From Papio anubis (Eukaryota > Chordata > Mammalia > Primates > Cercopithecidae), in NCBI RefSeq assembly GCF_008728515.1, contig NC_044986.1, positions 108,550,313 to 108,614,312 on the forward strand: a DNA stretch of 64,000 bases, given 5' to 3'. Under the pieces are notes generated by a model. It saw only the letters and a list, made by a program, of their open reading frames with translations, searched no databases and was not told the DNA's origin. The first letter of the stretch is position 1; each line of letters starts with the position of its first letter. Below, piece by piece: positions 41,758-53,815 of this stretch. The position numbers were made by a program, and so were the translations under genes.

Positions 41758-42258
41758 GTACAGCGGCGCCCAGCGCTGGCGGAATGGGGCTCGGGGGCTG
41801 CGAGCCTGCAGTGGGGCGCGGTTGCACTGGCTTGGACTCGCTGGGAGTAGGCAGGTTGGGACCGCGCGATTGAGTGTGACAGTGTGCGTGTTTGGAGAGG
41901 GCGCGGGGAGTGGGGGCACTCTTCACAGTCCCTCAACCCTCTAAGCCTTGATGTGAAGGGTCTTTGAATCAAGGGGGATCCTCCAACAGCTGCATTTGAA
42001 AAATGGGTGCTGAGTTTTCCTTTCGACGATGGTGTGTTGAAAGCCGCCCCCCGCCCCCGCCAACCTTTCGAGAGAAGCAGCTCAGCCTGTCTTTATGGAG
42101 GGATCTGGTTGATTTGCTTTTTGTTTTCTATGCTTTAAAACGCACCAGTGTTAAGATTCAGGTTTCTTCTGTGTGCTAGAAATGATTTTGTCCTTAGTGA
42201 TTGGAGGCTTAAATTTTTTTCTTATCATTCATACGTGTATTTATTCATAGGCAGTAAT

Positions 42259-42279
42259 TGTGTGTGTGTGTGTGTGTGT
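42259..42279. repeat. (TG)n microsatellite
   Basis: About ten uninterrupted TG units just before an L1M 3' end. Confidence 0.96.
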
Positions 42280-42284
42280 TTTCT

Positions 42285-42860
42285 GATTGTAAAAGTAATA
42301 CAGCTTGGTGCAGAAAGTTAGAAAATAGAACTATATAAAAGAAAATGTTTTTCATTCAGAGTCCTTACCTCTCAGAGACCATATTCAGGTTGGTTTTGGT
42401 CTGTATTTCTTCCAGTAGTCTTTTCTATATACATATATTTTAAAAATATAGCTGAGATTATACATTGTAGTTTATCTTCTGACTTTTTTCTAAAAATCCT
42501 AGACCTATACCTGTCATTACATTCCCCTCCCCCTACAAAAGCATTGCTTCGGATTGTTGCATAACTTATTATCTGAAGGTGCCATAATCTATTTAATAGT
42601 TTCCATTTTTAACATTTAGGTTGCTTCTTGTTTCTGTTTTATTTCGTTTGCCATCAGTAATTCTATGAAGTGCATCCTTGTATGTAAATCTTTAGCTTCA
42701 TTTCAAGTTCATTACCCAGGATGGACAGATAAGAGTTGAGATTATTAAGTCAAAGAGTATGTACTCTTTAGATTCCAAGTCACATTGTCAGTTGCTTCCT
42801 CGAAGGGTTGAATCAATTTACATTTTCACAAGCAGAATGTACTGCTTCCTGCCTTAGCAT
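42285..42860 (+). mobile_element. Old L1 (L1M) 3' untranslated region
   Basis: 'ctgagattatacattgtag', 'aggttgcttcttgtttctg', 'agtgcatccttgtatgtaaa', 'agattattaagtcaaagagt' and 'atcaatttacattttcaca' follow the L1M 3' UTR in order. No 5' part is adjacent. Confidence 0.7.
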
Positions 42861-43669
42861 TGCTATTATGATTGCAATCTTGTATACGGTCTCTTTTCCT
42901 CTTTTTATCTCCTGCAAATCCCTTTTCCTCTGCGTATGCTTCTCTATATTCTTGGCTCTTGGATCCACCTTAATCTTCTGATGGTATGACTCCAGGCAGC
43001 TCTAGCACGGCTCTAAGAAGGGTCTGGAAGTGTTTGGAATAAACCCTGAAGTGAGGAACACCACTGCCTGCCACTCCCTCATTGGAATTTCACAGCATAT
43101 TAGAGGCACTAGGACCTCCTGGAGTAACAAAAGCTTTTGAGAAAAATAATGTCCTATAGTTTTTTCTATTCCGGTTGGTGTACTATAGGTAACCTAGCTT
43201 TCTCCATGAACTGAGAAGCATTCAATGTTTTCCCAAGTCCTGTGGCTATTACACATTCGAGGGTTGACCCTTTGCGAACGTTTGAAAGAATGTACTCATT
43301 AAATGGCATTTGATCTTAGGTCGTTTTTAGAGGTAGTTCTTTGATGAATTTTTCACTTTCTTTTGACACACTTCTTTTCTACTTGGCATACTTCTTGGGC
43401 TAAAACAGGTAACTCATAATTCTGAATATGGCCCATTTTATTAAGCTTTTTAAAACTTATACCATTCTTCTGTGTTTGTAAAAGCCTCTTTATGTTTTGA
43501 TTTATTTTATGTCCCCTTTATCATTTATGATTTTGGTTATTTATGGAGCAGGGGTACAAGTTTTAATCCACCATACTACTTGGTTGTATAGAGAAACTGT
43601 AATTTCTTCATTTTTCTGGAGCTGGTCTGATCTTCCCACAAGCCCCATGGTAATGATCTTGTAGGAATA
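42861..43669. other. Intronic stretch with no recognised feature
   Basis: No repeat or exon was recognised. Confidence 0.45.
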
Positions 43670-43744
43670 AGGAGAGCCAACACTTAGTGAACTATTCTTA
43701 TGGGCCAGACACTGATCTAAGTACTTGACATTTTTAATTTTAAA
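43670..43744 (+). mobile_element. MIR SINE, left part
   Basis: 'gccaacacttagtgaacta' then 'gggccagacactgatctaag' is the MIR 5' core. It is split by an L1 and continues at 44188. Confidence 0.75.
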
Positions 43745-44187
43745 AATTTTCAAAATAGGTTTAGGGGGTAAAGTGCATTTTTGTTACATAGATATATTGC
43801 CTAGTGGGGAAGTCGACATTTTTGTGCATCCATCACCCAAATAGGGTGTACTCATTGTACCCAATGGATAATTTCTCAGCTCTCCCCTCATTCTCACTCT
43901 CCCACTTTTCTGTGTCTCCAGTGTTTATTAGTCCACAATCTGTGTCTATATGTGCACATTATTTAGCTCCTATTTATGAGAACATGTGGTATTTGACTTT
44001 CTGTTTCTGAGTCATTTCATTTAAGAGAATGGCCTCCAGTTCCGTCCCTGTTGCTGCAGAAGACATTAAATCCTTGTTTTTCATGGCTGAGTTGTAGTAT
44101 GTGGTATATATATGCCACATTTTCTTTATCCAGTCCCCTGTTGAGGGACACTTAGGTTGATTCCATGACTTTGTTGTTGGGTATAAG
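43745..44187 (-). mobile_element. L1 (L1PB/L1MA-age) 3' end, inverted
   Basis: 'ttgttacatagatatattgc', 'catccatcacccaaataggg', 'ttatgagaacatgtggtatt', 'atggcctccagttccgtccc', 'ttttcatggctgagttgtag' and 'atttttctttatccagtccc'-like blocks give the inverted L1 ORF2 3' end and UTR. The MIR words AAGTACTTGACATTTTTAA (left) and AAGCACTTTACGTTTAA (right) look like its target-site duplication. 5'-truncated and inactive. Confidence 0.85.
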
Positions 44188-44340
44188 CACTTTACGTTTA
44201 ATTCATGTAATCCTTAAAAAATACTAAGAGAAACTACTGTTATCCTCATTTTTATAGAGGGGGACATCAAGGCAAAAAGATTAAGTAAGTTGCCCACAAT
44301 CACAGAGTTAACACATTGTGGAGCCTGGAGTGAAACCCAG
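44188..44340 (+). mobile_element. MIR SINE, right part
   Basis: 'tcctcatttttatagagggg', 'gtaagttgcccacaatcac' and 'ctggagtgaaacccaggcc' continue the MIR of 43670. Confidence 0.78.
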
Positions 44341-44412
44341 GCCAGGAGAATCCAGAATCCCACACGTTTAATTTCCCACTGTGTTGCCTGCCATAGGTGC
44401 TGGGAAAGATTT

Positions 44413-44442
44413 TGTGTGTGTGTGTTTGTGTGTGTATGTGTG
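44413..44442. repeat. (GT)n-rich microsatellite, imperfect
   Basis: Short GT runs interrupted by TT and AT. Confidence 0.93.
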
Positions 44443-44583
44443 TTCAAATATTCAACCAGGCAAAAGCTTAGATGTGACAATTGAAGAGACTCTTTCTGGC
44501 AATATTTGTTCTTTCTGAGGAAAAATGCCCAGGCTCTTGGATTGCTCCTACCATCTTATCTCACTTTAAGATGCCATCCAGGT

Positions 44584-44883
44584 AGGCCAAGCGCGGAGGC
44601 TCACGCCTATAATCCCAGCACTTCACGAGGCAGAGGCGGGTGGATCACTTGAAGTTAGGAGTTCGAGACTAGCCTGACCAACATGGTGAAACCCTGTCTC
44701 TACTAAAGGATACAAAAATTAGCTGGGTGTGAGGGTGTGCACCTGTAGTCCCAGCTACTCAGGAGGCTGAGAGGCGAGAATCGCTTGAACCCACGAAGGG
44801 GAGGTTGTAGTGAGCCAAGATCATGACACTGCACTCTAGCCTGGGTGGCAGGCCAAGGCTCTGTCTCAAAAGAAAATTTAAAA
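44584..44883 (+). mobile_element. Full-length AluS-type
   Basis: GGCCAAGCGCGGAGGCTCAC start and AAAAGAAAATTTAAAA tail. A 15-bp duplication AGATGCCATCCAGGT (before) and AGATGACATTCAGGT (after) flanks it. Confidence 0.94.
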
Positions 44884-44899
44884 AGATGACATTCAGGTG

Positions 44900-45959
44900 T
44901 ATTAGGGAGGGGGCCTTAGGTGATGCAGTGGTCATGAGTTGGAGCTCATGATCATGGTATCCTTTCCTTCTAATCTACAGGGTGATGTTGATCCTTTTCC
45001 ATCTGGTGGCCAGGCACGCTGTTGAGAGCCAATGATAAGATCTGCAGCTTGTGGCTCTTTCTTTTCCCTCAGGTGTTGCACCTGCTGGTGCTTCTGGCTT
45101 GTCTTGGCCTCATCTGAGATCCTACTGATGTTACCTTTCAGGAATCTGGCAAAGATTCTCTTTTGGTCCTGTCTCGCGTTGTCTCTCTGTGACACTGGCT
45201 ATGCTGCTCACTCAGCTGTTGCTAGCTAGCTCCACAGCCAGCCTCTCACCTATTTCTGGGCGCCATCTAAACATATAAGAACCAGACTTAGTTCAGAAAA
45301 CTAAATATCACAGCCTCCCTCTGCTTGCTCCACCAAGTAGATGTGACCCTACTCTTAGTTATCTCAGGATGGAGTACTGCCCAAGAAGTGAACTATTTCA
45401 AAATCCTAATTGGAGGAGGAAGCAAAGCTTTTTTGTCATTGTTATTACTCTTGCCCCTAGCTTTTTATTGCCCCCATCTTTCTCCCTCTCCGAGCCAAAA
45501 CTTTCCTCTTTCTTTTTTTCTCTTCTGCTCCTACTGACTCAGTTCCAGAAATTGGCAGGCTTCCTTCTGTTTCATATTCTATTTGCCCTGATGCCAACCT
45601 GCAGGTCTAACTCAAACTCAAGCCTTAATGATAAATTGTGGGGACTAGAGGAAAAGGATTGGGAAAAGTCAAGCAGCTATGTCTTCCAAGTAAGATGGTT
45701 AATGTGCTAAAGTGGGAGAATGAAAAGAATTTGGAATATATTCTCTCAAGGCTGCTGAAAATCCTATTTTACTTGTCTAAAGTGGATTATTACCTTATCT
45801 ACTCTTTTTGCATTCTTTCAGGAAAAAGTCTTAATCTCTTCCTCCCTGCAAAGATGTTTCAAGTGGGCTAGGTTAAGGTCATATGCTCAGAAAGAAAAAG
45901 ATAAAAATAAACTAGTAGTTTTCAAAGTATCACCCCATTACAATGGATCCTTTCTCTTG
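44900..45959. other. Intronic 1.1 kb, unassigned
   Basis: An 87-residue open frame on the minus strand (44932-45195, charged, with RISDEAKTSQKHQQVQHLRE) looks less random than its neighbours, but I know no family for it and see no splice context. It may be a decayed processed pseudogene. The plus strand 45420-45560 is pyrimidine-rich. Confidence 0.4.
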
Positions 45960-46410
45960 CTAATAAGTTTTGTCAAAGTTTTTCATTGACTTTCTTGTTC
46001 TTTTAATAACCAGCTCTTGGATTTATTACTCAATGTATATATATTTCCATGTTCTATTTCCTTCGTGGTACTTTTATCTTTTAAAATATTCTATTTTTTC
46101 AACTTAATGTCTTGAAATGAATGCTTGATTTATTTATGTTATTTTTCCTCTTTTTTGTAACACAAATATTTAATACTATGAATTTTCCATTGACTGCAGC
46201 TTTGGACTCATTCCTTCAGTTTCTATATATAATGTTTAGATTTTAAAAAATACATTCTAAATTGTTTATAATTACATTTTAGAACTTTTTGTTTATCTTC
46301 AGAGTCATTTAGGTGAAGACTTTAAACTTTCCAAGTGATTGGAATTTTTTTTCTAAAATATTATTTTCTTAAATAGTATTAATTTCATTTTGATTATGAA
46401 AGAAGTTCAA
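45960..46410 (-). mobile_element. Old L1 (L1M) ORF2 fragment, inverted
   Basis: 'taaccagctcttggatttat', 'attgactgcagctttggact' and 'taaattgtttataattacat' match inverted ORF2 wording. Decayed, with approximate edges. Confidence 0.62.
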
Positions 46411-46917
46411 TAAAACCCTGCCATAATGCCATAAGTGAGTACCCAAATATCCAATCATTAGAAATGAGGGATTGAATTATTGGGAGATTAATGAAACGGC
46501 CAGCACAAGCTTGTGTAACTAGCTAATTTGGAGTTCCATGGGAATATCCATGTCTTGGCTATGATTTGGCAACTTTTGGTGGCAGCTGTCCATTTTGGCT
46601 TTAAACATCTATGGTGATGATTTGGAATTGTGCGGCTGGCTGTGACGTCCTGGAATAACAGCAGCTGCTGTTATTCTTTGAATGTCCTGGTTAGTTGGTG
46701 TCTGTTTCATTGGCCCATCTGGGATGACTGAACCATGAGTTTATCAGAGAAGGGGGACCTCACCTTCACGTCTCTGTTTTCCTATAGAGGTTCGCCTGCT
46801 ATTTTTCTTACTGGCCTTTCTCTCACTTTTCCTTTTCTTACTGGTCCTTTTTCTCTGCAGAAGGACTTTGGCCTCTACTTGCTAATTGCTAAAGCTAATT
46901 AGAAATCCTCAAACTAG
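46411..46917. other. Intronic stretch with no recognised feature
   Basis: It contains an 18-bp inverted repeat, AACAGCAGCTGCTGTT with flanks, at about 46659-46676. No repeat family was recognised. Confidence 0.45.
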
Positions 46918-47204
46918 ACTGGTCACAGTGGCTCACACCTATAATTCCAGCACTTTGGGAGGCCAACGCAGGCAGATTACTTGAGGTCAGGAGTTTGAGA
47001 CCAGCCCGGCCAACATGGTGACACCCTGTCTCTACTAAAAAAACAAAAATTAGTCAGGTGTGGTGGCCGGTGTCTGTAATCCCAGCTACTCAGGAGGTTG
47101 AGGCATGAGAATCACTTGAACATGGGAGGTGGAGTTTGCAGTGAGCCAATATCACTCCACTGCACTCCAGCCTGGGCAACAGAGAGAGACACTGTCTTAA
47201 AAAA
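46918..47204 (+). mobile_element. Full-length AluS
   Basis: GACTGGTCACAGTGGCTCAC start, both monomers, tail replaced by AAAAAATTTTTTTTTTT. Confidence 0.92.
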
Positions 47205-47599
47205 TTTTTTTTTTTAAATTTTAATATTAGTTAAATTAATCTATATAGTTTTTGGGATCATGTGGCAAAGGGGTGGGCTTTTTAGTAATTATTATTTTAC
47301 TATACACTTTTTCCTATGAAAATTATTTTTTGATTTGAATTGAGTTATTGCTTAACAACCGAGTACTACTTAGATTCTCTTTTCATTGCTTGGAATTTAT
47401 CATTTTAAGTGATCCCCTCTCCATTTCTTTAGTTCTTTGTTCTTTATTTCTTTCTTGGTCATACGCTTATTATCAATTTGCATAAGTCTAATATTTTTAG
47501 CATTGGAATATAGTTATAGTCAAGAAACTTTAGATTTGAGGGCACTTTTTTTTTCTGGTAGTTCATGAAAGCTTTTATTTTATTTTAATGATACAATTC
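47205..47599. other. Intronic AT-rich stretch, unassigned
   Basis: T-rich and possibly old L1. Nothing that I can support. Confidence 0.4.
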
Positions 47600-47901
47600 T
47601 TTCTGTTTTTTTTTTTCTTTTGAGACGGAATTTCGCTCTCGTTGCCCAGGCTGGAGTGCAGTGGCGCAATCTCGGCTCACTGCAACCTCTGCCTTGCGGG
47701 TTCAAGTGATTCTCCTGCCTCAGCCTCCTGGGTAGCTGGGATTACAGCATGCGCCACTGCACCTAGCTAATTTTTATATTTTTAGTAGAGATGGGGTTTC
47801 ACTATGTTGGCCAAGCTGGTCTCCAACTCCTGACCTCGTGATCCGCCCCCCTCGGCCTCCCAAAGTGCTGGGATTACAGGCATGGGCCACTGCTCCCTGT
47901 C
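47600..47901 (-). mobile_element. Full-length inverted AluS
   Basis: A T tail, GAGACGGAATTTCGCTCTCG through CATGGGCCACTGCTCCC. CpG sites are partly kept. Confidence 0.93.
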
Positions 47902-47953
47902 ACAATTCTTATTTTTCATACATGGATTCTGTTATTCGATCACAGCTTTATTC

Positions 47954-48236
47954 TTTTTTTTTGAGACAGAGTTGGTAATGGTGTCTTCTTGGCTCACTGC
48001 AACCTCCACCTCCAGGGTTCTAGCAATTCTTCTGCCTCAGTCTCCCAAGTAGCTGGAATTACAGGCGGTGTCCGCCACCACGCTTGGCTAATTTTTTTTT
48101 TTTCTTTTTTTTTTTAAGTAGAGATGGGGTTTTGCCATGTTGGCCAGGCTGGTCTTGAACTCCTGACCTCAGGTGATTCACCTGCTGCAGTCTCCCAAAG
48201 TGCTAGGATTACAGGCATGAGCCACGGCGCCCAGTC
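47954..48236 (-). mobile_element. Inverted Alu with internal deletion
   Basis: After GAGACAGAGT about 30 bp are missing before CTTCTTGGCTCACTGCAACC. The linker is a long T/C run, and the element ends CACGGCGCCCAGTCC. It is in tandem with the Alu 50 bp upstream. Confidence 0.9.
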
Positions 48237-48908
48237 CTTTTTTTTCTTTTTATTCTTAAAGCTTTGTAGACATTTTATTTTTCCTCTATTTTGTGAAGTG
48301 AATCTTTGTTTTCTGTCTTGCATTGTTCTTATTTTTCCTTTTCTTCACCATCCCCTCTGCAAGTTAATAACTTTATTTCTCTTTCACATTTTGGCTCTGT
48401 CTTTTTCCTCTGCTTTCTGGGATGGCTTCTCAAATTTGTCTTCCATGTTACTGAATTACTTTTCCGAAGTGTCACTTCTCTGTTGTGCTCTATGGAAAAC
48501 AGTAAATTGGTTACATTTTATATTCTTTACAATTATTTTCTTCTCTCAGCCTGAAACTTACTGTATCAGTTTACATCTCAGAAAGTATCTAAGTAGCCTT
48601 TTATATCTCACTTTCTATTTGTTATTTTGTGTTTTCTTATACTTCCTTGAGACCACGAAGGGAATGTTTTCTAAAGATGTCCTGTTTCTTGTAGTTAACT
48701 GTTTTTCAAAAGTATGATTCTTCTCTGCATTTTAAGAGCAATAACCTCCTCCTACATTATAGAATATTTTCATAAGTTTTGTGATTTTTTTTTTTGTTTG
48801 TTTTCAACCTAGATGTCTTCAAGTGAGGAGTCCTCTGTCCCACTGTGCTTATTATCAGACTGGAGGACTTAGGACTTCTTGCTGTCCACCTCAGGGACTA
48901 AAAGATTT
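48237..48908. other. Intronic T-rich stretch
   Basis: Possibly decayed inverted L1. The 197-residue plus-strand frame that spans the Alu into it is rich in Phe and Leu through T-richness and is not a gene. Confidence 0.4.
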
Positions 48909-49029
48909 CCCTTTTTACAGCATTATATCCCTTTTTACACTATATTCCCTTTTTATATTATATTCCCTTTTTACATTTACATTATATCCCTTTTTACATT
49001 ATATTCCCTTTTTACAGCCATATATCCCC
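48909..49029. repeat. Short minisatellite, CCCTTTTTACATTATAT units
   Basis: Six units of 17-23 bp, each CCCTTTTTA followed by a TA-rich spacer, ending at ATATATCCCC. Local slippage in T-rich DNA. Confidence 0.92.
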
Positions 49030-52000
49030 TTAAACAAATCTCTGAATGTTTAAAGTTTGAGTTTTTTTTTTTTTTTTTTAATTGTGATAAAATACACATA
49101 ACATGAAATTTACTGATTTGAATTTATGGATACCACACCCCAAAGCTATCTCTTGTTCTCGTGCCTTGGTTTCATGACTGTTCAAAGTACATGTATTTAT
49201 AGGTGATCCTGGTCACCCTGACCTGCCGCTGCTGCCAGGAATGGTATGTGGCAAATGTCATCTAAAACCCTGGGAGGGCTGGGCCCACCGTGCTGTCCCA
49301 GTATCCACCACCCTCTTCCTATCTGCAGGGTGCAATGGCCGATTGACTCCCTTTCCTGTTTCCTTTCATTCTTTCAGTGTTGCTGTATAATGTAATACAA
49401 TACAATAGAATAGAATGTAATCAACATGTAATCTCAAGAGGATGTAGGAAGAGAGAAATGAAGGGGCACTGGGAACAGCGGCACCCAAGTAGCCCTTTCT
49501 GCCTCAGGCAGCAGATCCTTTCCTGTGTGGGAGAAGCTACCTGATTTTCCAGTTGGGGCAGGCTCTCTATTCTTTGGAAAAGAAAGGCAGACAGTGGGAG
49601 GAGAATCAAAACGTCTCTAGTTTTTTTCTCCCTGGACCTGGTCTGCTTCTGAGGTGAAAATTTACTTCAGCTGCTGGTAATTCCTCAGAGTGGTTCTATG
49701 TTTGCTCTTGTTAATAATCTCTCTTCACCAAGCCAGATAAATTTCTGAAGCAGCTCATCTGTTGCCACCGAAGTGTGCGCTTGTCATTTTGTGTAGACTT
49801 GTGTCTGTTCGTAAGAATGTAAATAGTCTGGAAGAGAGAAAATCAGGCACTGTTTACTCTCTGCTGTCTTATATTGAAAGTTGTAATAATGTTTTATTCG
49901 ACATTTTTTGTTGTGTATGTTCACAATGGGATCATAACTACAGGCTTCAGAAAATTCAAGATGAGTGTGAACTAGAGCTTGAAAAAAGAAAACTAAACCT
50001 AACTCTAGAACACTTGATTTTTACCCTTTTACCCCTTTCCTCTCCACCCCACGCTCCGAATAGATGAAGGCTATTGGATTTTACGTCCGAGAGCAATAAA
50101 AGCTTTTTCACTGTTGTGTCTTTGCTTTCTGAAATAATGATACTAATATGTGTTCTGATTTTAAAAATTCAGAATGCTTTAAAGTTGCCTTGAGTCTGGT
50201 TTCTGAAAGGCTTTGAAAAGAGGCTTTACATCTTACATTCTGCTTCTTTTTCTACCTCCTAATTCCATCTTAATTGCAACCCTTCTCTTTTAAGACTCCG
50301 AGGGATTTCTCCCCAGTCTCTGTTCTGATGTGACTTGCTTTTCTCTTTGCCTTCGCTGTTTGGAAATGGGTTTCACATTTGCTTCCCAGGTTGACATTTT
50401 TCAGTGCTTTCATTCTTTGTCACCTCTCTGGCTGCTCTCCTCTGGAAAAACTGTCAGGTGCAGTTGTCCAGGGCAGCTGACCCAGGTAGAGGGCTAAAGA
50501 ATATGGGCTGCAGTCACCCCTGAGCTTCTACGGGTGTCTTTTCACATGGACAGGAGAGCCAGAGAGAGCTTGAAGGATACAAAGAAATGCCCTGCTATTG
50601 CCTTTCCTTTGTGGACTGGATAGAGGAACAGGGCAGCAGTTCATGAAGAAATGGTGTCTGAATGACCCGCCTCCCATTTCAGAGGTTGTTGGAGGTGGAA
50701 TTTTATTTTCTATCTCACTCATATAACTACTAGTTACTTGACAGCACTTCTCTTAACAAAGAGGCTGGTAAGTTTCTTTTTATGACTCACGAGGCAACAT
50801 TCAGCAGACAATACCATTTACACACATATGTCAAAGCAAAGGTGGTTTCCCTACAACAAAAATCGAGACTTCCTTAGTGGGGTAGTGTTGTCTGGTCTTG
50901 TCTATTAATTCAGTGTCTCCTTACTAGACACTTCCTTTAAGGCAACAGACATTAGCATAAATTTGAAAGAAGAAAAAACCTGACTGCCCGGGGGAGGCAG
51001 GAAGGATACCTTTGGAGGGGTGGTTATAGAGAAACACAGACATTGTGGCATATTAGGTGCTAACGCTGGAAATAATGAGACCAGAGGCTTGGTTACAGCA
51101 GAAGGGATATGAAAGGAAGAAAAGGAAAGAAATATATCCCCACTTCTGCAAGGTGCAGTGATTCCTTTTAGAGTCAGTAGTCTTTAGTTGTTCTGTGATC
51201 TAAGGGTGCGAGAGTTCCGTAATCTCTCATTTGCAGGGCAAAAAGAGAAGCCTTTAAAGAACCTCTGATGTTTTGGTAAACATGAGAAAGATGCTCTTTT
51301 TTCCCCCGATGTCTTGTTTTACAGCTTCTTTTGCCATTAGGAAGATGGCCTTTGCTGTAGTATATTTATCTACATACACTTAGAGGAGTTTAGCTTGTCC
51401 AGGGCAGCTAAGCCCATCTTTTCTATGTCCTCAGATTCAAACAAATTTATTATTATTTTTCACCAAGTACTAAGAATGATTTGTACATGCTGTAGATAAT
51501 CAGTCATTAATTCTCAGGAACATTCATATCCATGGGCATAATTATTTCTAAAGATAATTTTATAGGGCACAACCTGTGCTTTTGCAGTTATTATAAAACA
51601 ATTTTTGTTATCTTGCTAGTTATTGTTGTTATTGTAAAATACACTGAAATTCTCTACCATATAATTTTTAAATGCAGCATTCCAAGAAATTGAGGTTGTA
51701 AAGAGACCATTACTTTTGCAAATGATTAAAGTCTCTCACTGGTTGCTGGAACCTCTGTTGGAATGCTGTCTTTAGAAGCTATATTTGGATTCCATATTTC
51801 TTTTTTTGAGATGATAGCCCCTTATTTCCTAACTCTATAAAATAAATGTGTGATTCCAAAACCTGGTGTTTGCCAGGTGTCTTCTAAGGCTATAATATGT
51901 ATTTGATAATATTGTTGGTACTTCGCTATTTCAGGAGGACACCCATATCCTACATATTTATATTTGCCAATGTTGCTTTACTGTTTGCACATTAAGTTGT

Positions 52001-52951
52001 GGGCATATTTTTGTGTTTTTGAGCTGGGAGTTCATCCAACAAACCATATTCACTTTGGGGATACCAAAGTATTTATGCTTCCTATATCTAGGGAATATTA
52101 TACATGCAATAGATTATAGTTCTAGGAGGTTGGAGCTTTGTCTATCTTTTTCACCAGTGTACCCCAACTATAATCTAGAATAGCAGCTTTTTAGGATTTG
52201 AGTTTTGTTGCCTTGTCTAGGTTTTTGGAGGTGCCCTTTACCATATTGTATTACGGGATAGACAGATAGTGAGATTTACATGGTTAAAATAGTCCGAGTT
52301 TACAGTTGTGTCCTTATGTGTGAGCATATAAAACACAATTTTCTAATTGGAAGAGGATGATTTAAACCTGCAGAGTTGAAAGCCCATATCTATAATTATT
52401 TCTTAAAGGCAGACTGTATATTAACAAAGAATTTGAATAACAAGCTGGTATGAAGTCTTAATGATATTTGTACTTAGGAGAATTTTTAAAAATAAACAGT
52501 TTGGAGATTAATGATCACATATCTTTTCAGTCAATGCTAGCACTCTCTTCTGTAGGATTTTGAACACTCTTTGAAAAGCTACAGATCAATGGAAACTTTG
52601 TATAGAAATGTAACTTTAGAAAAATAATGATTTTTAAAAATGCATCTCCAAGGCAGAAATTAGTGTTACTCAGGTTTATGCTGGGCTGCTGCTAGAGGAT
52701 CCTTTTGAAGAAAAATGGCATATTCTAAGCTAAAAAGTGTGCACATAAATTTTTTGATTTTATGGTATATTACTACTCACATATTTGAATAGTAATATTG
52801 GTTTCTTGGGCTGGTTTCTTGGAAAAAGCTGTAACAACCTGGAAAATATTGCATTTACCAAACATTTCCCACTGTATATGGTTTCTTCCATTTTCCTTAA
52901 GAGTGTGTTTTAGCAGAATGAGACACATATAACATTTTAAAAGATTGTTTT
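49030..52951. other. Intronic 3.9 kb with almost no recognised repeats
   Basis: The largest Alu-free block in the intron. A T-run stands at about 49061-49079. 49080-49170 resembles an L1M or HAL1 tail (GATAAAATACACATAACATG). An AATAAA at about 50095 follows a 101-residue open frame (49762-50067) and a GT-rich stretch follows, which could be an old 3' end, but no splice-flanked exon is evident. Confidence 0.45.
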
Positions 52952-53258
52952 GGCCGGGTGCGGTGGCTCATGCCTGTAATCCCAGCACTTCAGGAGGCCG
53001 AGGCAGGTGGATCACGAGGTCAGGAGTTTGAAACTAGCCTGGCCAACATGAGGAAACCCCATCTCTATTAAAAATACAAAAATTAACCAGGCATGGTGGC
53101 AGGCACCTGTAATCCCAGCTACTCGGGAGGCTGAGGTAGGAGAATTGCTTGAACCTACAATTCGGGAGGTGGAGGTTGCAGTGAGCCCAGATCATGCCAC
53201 TGCACTCCAGCTTGGGGGACAGAGCAAGACTGCATCTCAAAAAAAAAAAAAAAAAAAA
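52952..53258 (+). mobile_element. Full-length AluS
   Basis: GGCCGGGTGCGG start. A small insertion CTACAATT sits in the right monomer. The A tail is long. AGATTGTTTT lies at 52942-52951 and 53259-53268 as a perfect duplication. Confidence 0.96.
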
Positions 53259-53424
53259 AGATTGTTTTATATAATCTTTACTATAAAAACAATAAAAATT
53301 AGAGCATGTGTTTAGGGCCAATTTCAAATGTGGAACTTTCAAATAAATCTTTTTGATAAATGTAATTTTATTGAGTTTGACAGATTCTTTCAAATGACAC
53401 TTAATTAAATTAATTAATGAATTT

Positions 53425-53520
53425 AGACGTGGGACTTCCAGATGGTGGAGCTAGGATAGTTTTCAACAAATGATGCTGGCACAGTGGGATCTCTATAGGC
53501 AAAAAGATAAGTTTAGATCC
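53425..53520 (+). mobile_element. L1 (L1MA/L1MB-age) ORF2 fragment, left part
   Basis: 'aacaaatgatgctggcacag' and 'tgggatctctataggcaaaa' are sense L1 ORF2 blocks. An Alu then interrupts the element. Confidence 0.8.
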
Positions 53521-53815
53521 AGGGGCCGGGCATGGTGGCGCCACGTCTGTAATCCCAGAACTTTGGGAGGCTGAGGCGGGTGGATCACCGGAGGTCAGGA
53601 GTTCGCAACCAGCCTAACATAGTGAAACCCCGTCTCTACTAAATACAAAAAAATTATCCGAGCGTGGTGGCTCATGCCTGTAATCCGAGCTACCTGGGAG
53701 GCCGAGACAGGAGAATCACTTGTACCTGGGAGAGGGAGGTTGCAGTCAGCTGAGATCATGCCATTGCACTCCAGCCTGGGAAACAAGAGCGAAACTCCAT
53801 CTCAAAAAAAGAAAA
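53521..53815 (+). mobile_element. Full-length AluS inside L1
   Basis: A near-perfect 20-bp target-site duplication ending GATAAGTTTAGATCC lies at 53501-53520 and 53816-53835. GGCCGGGCATGG start. One of the cleanest duplications in the window. Confidence 0.96.

Larger units (their letters stand above)
40480..41930 (+). promoter_or_regulatory. ST8SIA6: CpG island promoter of ST8SIA6
   Basis: Dense CpG dinucleotides and high G+C begin near 40480 and fade near 41930, in sharp contrast with the AT-rich flanks. The island covers the presumed transcription start, the 5' untranslated region, both coding exons and intron 1. No TATA box is placed convincingly, which is normal for CpG-island promoters. 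Triplet-rich CGG tracts occur at about 40711-40743 and 40967-41002. No ATG occurs between 40503 and the main start at 41065, so a transcript starting after 40503 would have no ATG-type upstream frame. CpG promoters often fire in both directions. In human an antisense RNA gene, ST8SIA6-AS1, is named from this locus, but nothing in the sequence alone shows it here. Confidence 0.88.
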
